This document shows positions 4,674 to 9,306 of a stretch of DNA of 9,306 nucleotides, piece after piece. The first letter of the stretch is position 1. Each line of letters starts with the position of its first letter. The notes under the pieces are model-generated. The model searched no databases. It was not told where the DNA came from and was given only the letters and a program-made list of their open reading frames with translations. This DNA comes from JBDRGD01 sp043818095. Lineage in GTDB: Bacteria > Chloroflexota > Dehalococcoidia > Dehalococcoidales > RBG-16-60-22. A program made the translations under genes and the position numbers. The stretch spans positions 1-9,306 of the forward strand of contig JBDRGD010000118.1 of the NCBI GenBank assembly GCA_043818095.1. The letters are read 5' to 3'.

Positions 4674-7600
4674 ATGTTTGCCCATCTGCACGTTCATACC
4701 GAGTATAGCTTGCTGGATGGGATGTGCACCATTCCCAATCTGGTGGCGCGCGCCAAAGAGATGGGCATGGAAAGCCTGGCCATTACCGACCACGGTTCCC
4801 TCTCCGGCGCCATCCAGTTCTATGAAGCCGCCCGCGCCGCCGGCATCAAGCCAATTATCGGCTGCGAGGTCTACATGGCGGCGCAGAGCCGCCTCAGCCG
4901 CACCGCCGGCGACAAGAGCAACTACCACCTCATCCTCCTGGCGAAGAACCAGACCGGCTACCAGAACCTGATACAGCTCGTCACGCGGGCGCACCTGGAG
5001 GGATTCTACTACCGGCCCCGCATCGACCGCGAGCTGCTGGAGCAATACCATGAAGGACTCGTGGGTCTGAGCGCCTGTCTCGGCGGTGAGATTCCCCAGA
5101 TGCTGCTTTCCGGGCGGCGGGAAGAGGCGAAGGAGATTGCGGAGTGGTACCGCCGCACCCTGGGCGATTTTTACCTGGAGGTGCAGCGCCTCCCCCTCAC
5201 CGAACTGGAGACGGTGAACAAGGCGCTTATGACGTTCAGCGAGGAGATGGATATCCCGCTGGTCGCCACGAATGACGTGCACTACGTCCGCAAGGAAGAC
5301 GCCAGGACCCACGACCTGCTGATGTGCATCGGCATGAACACCACGGTCACGGACGAAAAACGGAAAAAGATGCCGGAGGTCCTCTACCTGAAGAGTCCGG
5401 AGGAAATGGCGGCGCTCTACAAGGACATCCCCCAGGCGCTGGAGAACAGCGGCCGCATCGCGGAGATGTGCAACCTGGCACTCGATTTCGGACGGCTCCA
5501 CCTGCCGGAGATAGACCTGCCCCCGGGCAAGAGCCCGGACGAGTTCCTGGGGGAGCTCTGCTGGCAGAACCTGGAGCGCTATTACCCGGAGCCCACCCCG
5601 GAGATAAAGCAGCGCCTGGAATACGAGCTGGACGTCATCCGCCAGACGGAGTTCGCCAACTATTTCCTGGTGGTCTGGGACATCATCACCTTCGTCCGGG
5701 AGCAGAAAATCCTCTTCGGCGTCCGGGGCAGCGCCGCCGCCAGCATCGTCCTTTACCTGCTGGGGATAACCCAGGTGGACCCGCTGGCGACGAAGCTGGT
5801 ATTCGAGCGCTTCCTCAACATCGAGCGCCGGGAGATGCCGGATATCGACATGGACTTCCAGGACGACCGCCGCGACGAGGTGATTGCCTACGTCTCCCGG
5901 AAATATGGTCAGGACCACGTGGCGCAGATTATCACCTTCGGCACCCTGGGCGCCAAGGCCGCCATCCGTGACGTGGGGCGCGCCAAGGGGATGCCTTACG
6001 GCGACGTGGACCGTGTAGCGCGCCTCGTGCCGAACGCCATCGGGATGACCCTGGAACGCGCACTCGAGGAAAACGCCGAGCTGCGCGGTATCTATAAAGA
6101 AGACGCCGTCATCCGCGACCTGGTGGACTCGGCGCGGCGGGTGGAGGGGATTTCCCGCCATGCCAGCACCCATGCCGCCGGAGTAGTCATCTCCCGGGAG
6201 CCGCTGACGAATTACGTGCCCCTGCAGCGCAGCAGCCGGGCGAACGGGGACGAGGCGGTCATGACCCAGTTCGCCATGGGAGACATCGCCAAAATTGGCC
6301 TGCTCAAGATGGACTTCCTCGGCCTGGCGAACCTCACCATACTGGGGCGGGCGCGGGAAATCATCGCCCGGAACCACGGGGTGGAAATCGACCTGCTGAA
6401 GCTGCCGCTGGACGATAAAAATACCTACGACCTGCTGTCGAGCGGGGAGACCGCCGGGGTCTTCCAGCTGGAAGGCGCCGGGATGCGCCGCTATATCCGG
6501 GAACTGAAACCGACGGCCTTCAGCGACATCGCCGCCATGGTGGCGCTCTACCGCCCCGGCCCCATGGAGCACATTCCCACTTTCATCAAAGCCAAGCACA
6601 AGGAGATACCCGTCCGCTATCCCCACCCCAAGCTCGCCAGTATTTTAGAAGAGACCTACGGGGTGATTGTCTACCAGGACCAGGTGCTCTTCATCGTGCG
6701 GGAGTTCGCCGGTTACAGCCTGGGGCAGGCGGACATCTTCCGCAAGGCGATGGGGAAAAAGATTCCCGAGGTAATGCAGAAGGAGAAGCAGAACTTCATC
6801 GAAGGCGCGAAGAATAACGGCTACTCGGAGGAGATTGCGGAGAGCGTCTTCGCCCTGATTGAGCCCTTTGCCGGCTACGCCTTCAACAAGGCGCACAGCG
6901 TCAGCTACGCGCTCATCGCTTACCAGACCGCCTACCTCAAGGCCAACTACCCGGCGGAGTACATGACCGCCCTGCTGATGATTAACTCCGGGGTCTCCGA
7001 GAAGATTGCCAGCGCGGTCGCCGAGTGCCGCCGCCTGGGGATTGCCGTGCTGCCCCCGAGCGTCAACCGGAGTGACGTGAATTTCAATATCGAAAAAGAC
7101 GGCGAGGGCAACGACGCCATCCGCTTCGGCCTAGCGGCCATCAAGAACGTGGGGGAAGGGGTGGTGACGCCGGTGGTCTCCGAGCGGGAGAAGAACGGGA
7201 CCTTCGCCTCCATCGAGGACTTCTGCCGTCGCGCCGACCTGCGCGGCATCAACCGGCGGGTGCTGGAAAGCTTGATTAAAGCCGGTGCCATGGACGAACT
7301 GGGCGACCGGGCGACCCTGCTGAGCAACGTCAGCCGCATTATCTCCCTGGCACAGCGTGAGCAGCATCTCCGGGAAACGGGACAATCGACGATGTTCGAC
7401 CTCTGGGGAGAGGCGGTGCCGGTGCCCCTGGCGGAACTGAACCTGGAACCGGTGCAGTCTGCCGCGGGGGAAAAGCTCGCCTGGGAAAAGGAACTACTGG
7501 GCGTCTATCTCTCCGAGCACCCCTTCGGGATGGTCGCCGGAAAAATGCGCGCGGACGCTACGCTCATCGGGCAGATTGACGGGGAGATGGACGGGCATAA

Positions 7601-8183
7601 CGTGGTGGTGGCGGGGCTGGTGGCTTCCGTGCGTTTCCTCTACACCCGTGACGGGCGCGCCTTTGCCAGCGCCGTTCTGGAAGACCTGAACGGCAACATC
7701 GAGGTGATGGTCTGGCCAAGAACTTACGAGGATACGCGGGAGCTCTGGGAGGAAGGGAATATCGTGCTGGTGCACGGCAAGGTGCGCCTGAAGAACGACG
7801 AGGTGCAGCTGGCCTGCGATTCCGTGGAGCGGTACCGGCCTTCGGCGGGGGAAGAGACGCCGACGGAAACCCCCGTGGCAGAGGCCAGCGTCCCCGAGGC
7901 TCCGCCTCCTCCCCCACCCCCACCTCCGGCGGAGCGCCACCGCATTACGATTACTCTCCGCCAGACGAATAACGAAAACGATGACGTGCGCCGCCTGAAC
8001 GAGGTGGTGGCGGCACTGCGCTCTTTCCCCGGCAGGGACGAGGTGAAGCTCTGTATTACCGAAAACGGAAGCACCCACAACCTGAAGCTGGCACACACCG
8101 GCTTCTGCGAGGACCTGGAGCAGCGTCTCATCCGGCTCGTCGGGGAAGAAGGTTTGCGCCTGGAGAAAATCGCGCTGAGCTGA
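4674..8183 (+). CDS. dnaE: DNA polymerase III alpha subunit (DnaE)
   Basis: This 1169-residue replicative polymerase extends DNA in the replisome. The PHP domain (about 1-280) keeps all nine expected metal ligands: H6, H8, D15, H40, E65, H85, C135, D201 and H203. The family-C catalytic aspartates are D392 and D394 in PDIDMDF, with D547 in KMDFLGL. RGSAAAS (351-357), FQLEGAGMRRY and YRPGPMEHIP are further palm/finger signatures. A helix-hairpin-helix region (about 844-886), a clamp-binding motif QSTMF (904-908) and an OB fold (about 972-1052) follow. A linker with nine consecutive prolines (1077-1085) leads to an extra C-terminal domain of about 85 residues with FPGRDEV, as seen in some Firmicutes/Chloroflexota-type DnaE. 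The frame is open upstream on the antisense of DUF1461, but MFAHLHVHTEYSLLDG is the normal DnaE N-terminus, so the start is ATG 4674. radC follows after 17 nt. Confidence 0.97.
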   Translation: MFAHLHVHTEYSLLDGMCTIPNLVARAKEMGMESLAITDHGSLSGAIQFYEAARAAGIKPIIGCEVYMAAQSRLSRTAGDKSNYHLILLAKNQTGYQNLIQLVTRAHLEGFYYRPRIDRELLEQYHEGLVGLSACLGGEIPQMLLSGRREEAKEIAEWYRRTLGDFYLEVQRLPLTELETVNKALMTFSEEMDIPLVATNDVHYVRKEDARTHDLLMCIGMNTTVTDEKRKKMPEVLYLKSPEEMAALYKDIPQALENSGRIAEMCNLALDFGRLHLPEIDLPPGKSPDEFLGELCWQNLERYYPEPTPEIKQRLEYELDVIRQTEFANYFLVVWDIITFVREQKILFGVRGSAAASIVLYLLGITQVDPLATKLVFERFLNIERREMPDIDMDFQDDRRDEVIAYVSRKYGQDHVAQIITFGTLGAKAAIRDVGRAKGMPYGDVDRVARLVPNAIGMTLERALEENAELRGIYKEDAVIRDLVDSARRVEGISRHASTHAAGVVISREPLTNYVPLQRSSRANGDEAVMTQFAMGDIAKIGLLKMDFLGLANLTILGRAREIIARNHGVEIDLLKLPLDDKNTYDLLSSGETAGVFQLEGAGMRRYIRELKPTAFSDIAAMVALYRPGPMEHIPTFIKAKHKEIPVRYPHPKLASILEETYGVIVYQDQVLFIVREFAGYSLGQADIFRKAMGKKIPEVMQKEKQNFIEGAKNNGYSEEIAESVFALIEPFAGYAFNKAHSVSYALIAYQTAYLKANYPAEYMTALLMINSGVSEKIASAVAECRRLGIAVLPPSVNRSDVNFNIEKDGEGNDAIRFGLAAIKNVGEGVVTPVVSEREKNGTFASIEDFCRRADLRGINRRVLESLIKAGAMDELGDRATLLSNVSRIISLAQREQHLRETGQSTMFDLWGEAVPVPLAELNLEPVQSAAGEKLAWEKELLGVYLSEHPFGMVAGKMRADATLIGQIDGEMDGHNVVVAGLVASVRFLYTRDGRAFASAVLEDLNGNIEVMVWPRTYEDTRELWEEGNIVLVHGKVRLKNDEVQLACDSVERYRPSAGEETPTETPVAEASVPEAPPPPPPPPPAERHRITITLRQTNNENDDVRRLNEVVAALRSFPGRDEVKLCITENGSTHNLKLAHTGFCEDLEQRLIRLVGEEGLRLEKIALS

Positions 8184-8200
8184 ACGGCGGCAGGACAGGA

Positions 8201-8989
8201 ATGGCTATGTCCGAGGAAGAGCAACACGCGGGACACCGCAAGCGGCTGCGGGAGAAGTTTCTGAACTCCGGGCTGGCGGGCTTTCACGACTACGAAATCG
8301 TGGAGCTGCTCCTCAGCCTGGGTACGCCCCGGCGCGACTGCAAACCCCAGGCGAAGGCGGCGCTGGCGCGCTTCAAGACACTGCGCGGCGTCCTGGAAGC
8401 CCCCGTGGAAGAGCTCCGGCAAATCGAGGGCATCGGCGCGCACAGCGTCTTCGGACTGAAGCTGGTGCAGGAGGTGGCGCGGGAGTTCCTCAAGGAAAAA
8501 ATCATCCGCCAGCCGGTGTACCGGTCTTCGCAGGAGATATTCGATTATCTCTACCACTCCATGCGCGACCTGCGCAAGGAAGTATTCAAGGTCATTTACC
8601 TTAACGCGCAGAACGAGATTATGCAGACCGCGGACCTTTTCCAGGGGACGGTGAACAGCGGCGCCGTCCCGCCCCGGGAGGTCATCGAAGGGGCGCTGAA
8701 GGCACAGGCGGTCGCCCTTATCTTCGTGCACAACCACCCCTCCGGCAATCCCAACCCCAGCAGCGCCGACCGGGAGCTGACCCGCCAGCTGGTCTACGCG
8801 GGGGTGATTATGCAGATGAAAGTCCTCGACCATATCATCATCGGGGACAACACCTACTACAGCTTCGCGGCGGAGGGACTGGTGGCAGAGTACGAGACGG
8901 ACTATCTCAACCTGCACTTCCGGGGCACTTCCGAGGCGAAGCGCCGCCTCTACCAGGCGAAGCTGTCCGCTAAAAAGCGCGCAGAGTAG
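8201..8989 (+). CDS. radC: RadC family JAMM/MPN protein (DUF2466/UPF0758)
   Basis: This is a 262-residue protein. The N-terminal part (8-97) has the RadC helical region HRKRLREKF...DYEIVELLL and a helix-hairpin-helix turn IEGIGAHS (75-82). The C-terminal JAB/MPN domain carries the zinc JAMM motif: E127, then H177-N-H179-P-S-G and D190 in HNHPSGNPNPSSAD, and later LDHIIIG. The biochemical role of RadC is unresolved; the old link to recombinational repair is doubtful. Relatives are usually about 220-235 residues, so the basic tail after residue 232 (many K/R) is an extension of about 30 residues. Two starts are possible, ATG 8201 and ATG 8207, each with its own AGGA at workable spacing (8192-8195 and 8197-8200). 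It begins 17 nt after dnaE, so they are probably co-transcribed. Confidence 0.93.
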   Translation: MAMSEEEQHAGHRKRLREKFLNSGLAGFHDYEIVELLLSLGTPRRDCKPQAKAALARFKTLRGVLEAPVEELRQIEGIGAHSVFGLKLVQEVAREFLKEKIIRQPVYRSSQEIFDYLYHSMRDLRKEVFKVIYLNAQNEIMQTADLFQGTVNSGAVPPREVIEGALKAQAVALIFVHNHPSGNPNPSSADRELTRQLVYAGVIMQMKVLDHIIIGDNTYYSFAAEGLVAEYETDYLNLHFRGTSEAKRRLYQAKLSAKKRAE

Positions 8990-8991
8990 CC

Positions 8992-9306
8992 TCAGGGCGC
9001 GGGTTCTGCCACCTTTTCCAGCCCCAGCAGGAACTTTTTCCAGGGGAGCCCCCCGCGGAAACCACCCAGACTGCCGTCGCCGGCCAGGACGCGGTGGCAG
9101 GGGATTACAATGAGCAGGGGGTTCCGCCCCAGCGCCTGTCCCACGGCACGGGTGGCACCGGGCTGCCCCAGCTTTCCGGCAATCCAGGCGTAGCTCCGGG
9201 TCTCCCCGTAAGGAATCTCCCGGGCGGCCCGCCAGACCCGGCGCTGGAATTCCGTGGCTGCCTCCAGGTCCAGCGCGTCGGGGAAAGCCACGGGGACACC
9301 CCGGAA
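8992..9306 (-). CDS. ogt: Methylated-DNA-protein-cysteine methyltransferase (O6-alkylguanine repair), N-terminus outside window
   Basis: The last 104 codons of a minus-strand gene enter from the right edge; the frame is still open there, and an internal GTG at 9291 is unlikely to be the start because the family is usually 150-175 residues. The DNA-binding and active-site domain is complete: ATEFQRRVW, IPYGET, SYAWIA, the recognition helix with the arginine finger (RAVGQALGRNP), the suicide cysteine in IPCHRV, and GGFRGGLPWKKFLLGLE at the end. The enzyme removes alkyl groups from O6 of guanine by transferring them to that cysteine. Whether it is Ogt or an Ada-type fusion cannot be told without the N-terminus. 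Its TGA stop lies 2 nt beyond the radC stop (convergent), with no terminator hairpin visible between them. Confidence 0.93.
   Translation of the reverse strand, partial: FRGVPVAFPDALDLEAATEFQRRVWRAAREIPYGETRSYAWIAGKLGQPGATRAVGQALGRNPLLIVIPCHRVLAGDGSLGGFRGGLPWKKFLLGLEKVAEPAP

Noticed and set aside
4596..6626. The DUF1461 reading frame stays open on the minus strand for some 670 further codons across the antisense of dnaE.
   Set aside because: The extension lies opposite highly conserved dnaE motifs, has the biased composition of an antisense GC-rich frame, and DUF1461 proteins start with the first membrane helix near residue 9, as given by ATG 4595.
8986..8996. Search for a bidirectional terminator between convergent radC and the alkyltransferase gene.
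   Set aside because: Only 2 nt lie between the stops, and no inverted repeat with flanking T/A runs is visible around them.
1..9306. Search for CRISPR arrays, insertion-sequence ends, attachment sites or phage genes, including next to the tRNA pair.
   Set aside because: No regularly spaced repeats, transposase or integrase motifs, or duplicated tRNA 3' ends are visible; the region looks like stable core chromosome.

Overview
The window is a GC-rich stretch of an ordinary bacterial chromosome. It carries seven protein genes (two cut by the window edges) and two tRNA genes. The gene families suggest an anaerobic or sediment-type Chloroflexota, perhaps Dehalococcoidia: a separate ADP-forming acyl-CoA synthetase beta subunit, a MaoC-type double hot-dog dehydratase, a soluble fumarate-reductase-like flavoprotein, a DUF1461/TIGR01906 membrane protein, and a DnaE with an intact PHP metal site plus an extra C-terminal domain. 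That assignment is an inference from family content, not from a marker gene.

Left half, minus strand, in order of transcription: a DUF1461 membrane protein (4595-3885); tRNA-Val(GAC) and tRNA-Leu(CAG), separated by one nucleotide and preceded by a near-consensus promoter (-35/-10 with 17-bp spacing); an FAD-binding fumarate reductase/succinate dehydrogenase-type flavoprotein (3535-1856); an ATP-grasp beta subunit of an ADP-forming acyl-CoA synthetase (1655-957) with its own good promoter; and a MaoC-type dehydratase (921 to beyond position 1) preceded by a strong Shine-Dalgarno. The last two genes are 35 nt apart and are probably one transcript concerned with CoA thioesters.

Right half, plus strand: dnaE (4674-8183) encodes the replicative DNA polymerase III alpha subunit, with radC 17 nt behind it (8201-8989). 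A minus-strand O6-alkylguanine-DNA alkyltransferase gene runs in from the right edge and ends 2 nt past radC. This half is a DNA replication/repair neighbourhood.

I see no mobile element, CRISPR array, phage remnant or clearly new system. The points most worth a second look are these: two genes (dnaE and the flavoprotein) have an extended -10 promoter only 6-7 nt before the start codon and no usable Shine-Dalgarno, which suggests leaderless mRNAs; the flavoprotein has changed residues at two key histidine positions; the acyl-CoA synthetase beta subunit has no alpha subunit beside it; tRNA-Val has a T-stem mismatch; DnaE has a run of nine prolines; and a small ORF overlaps the start of the beta-subunit gene. 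No gene-free stretch exceeds about 200 nt apart from the tRNA region (3536-3884), whose content is itemised below.
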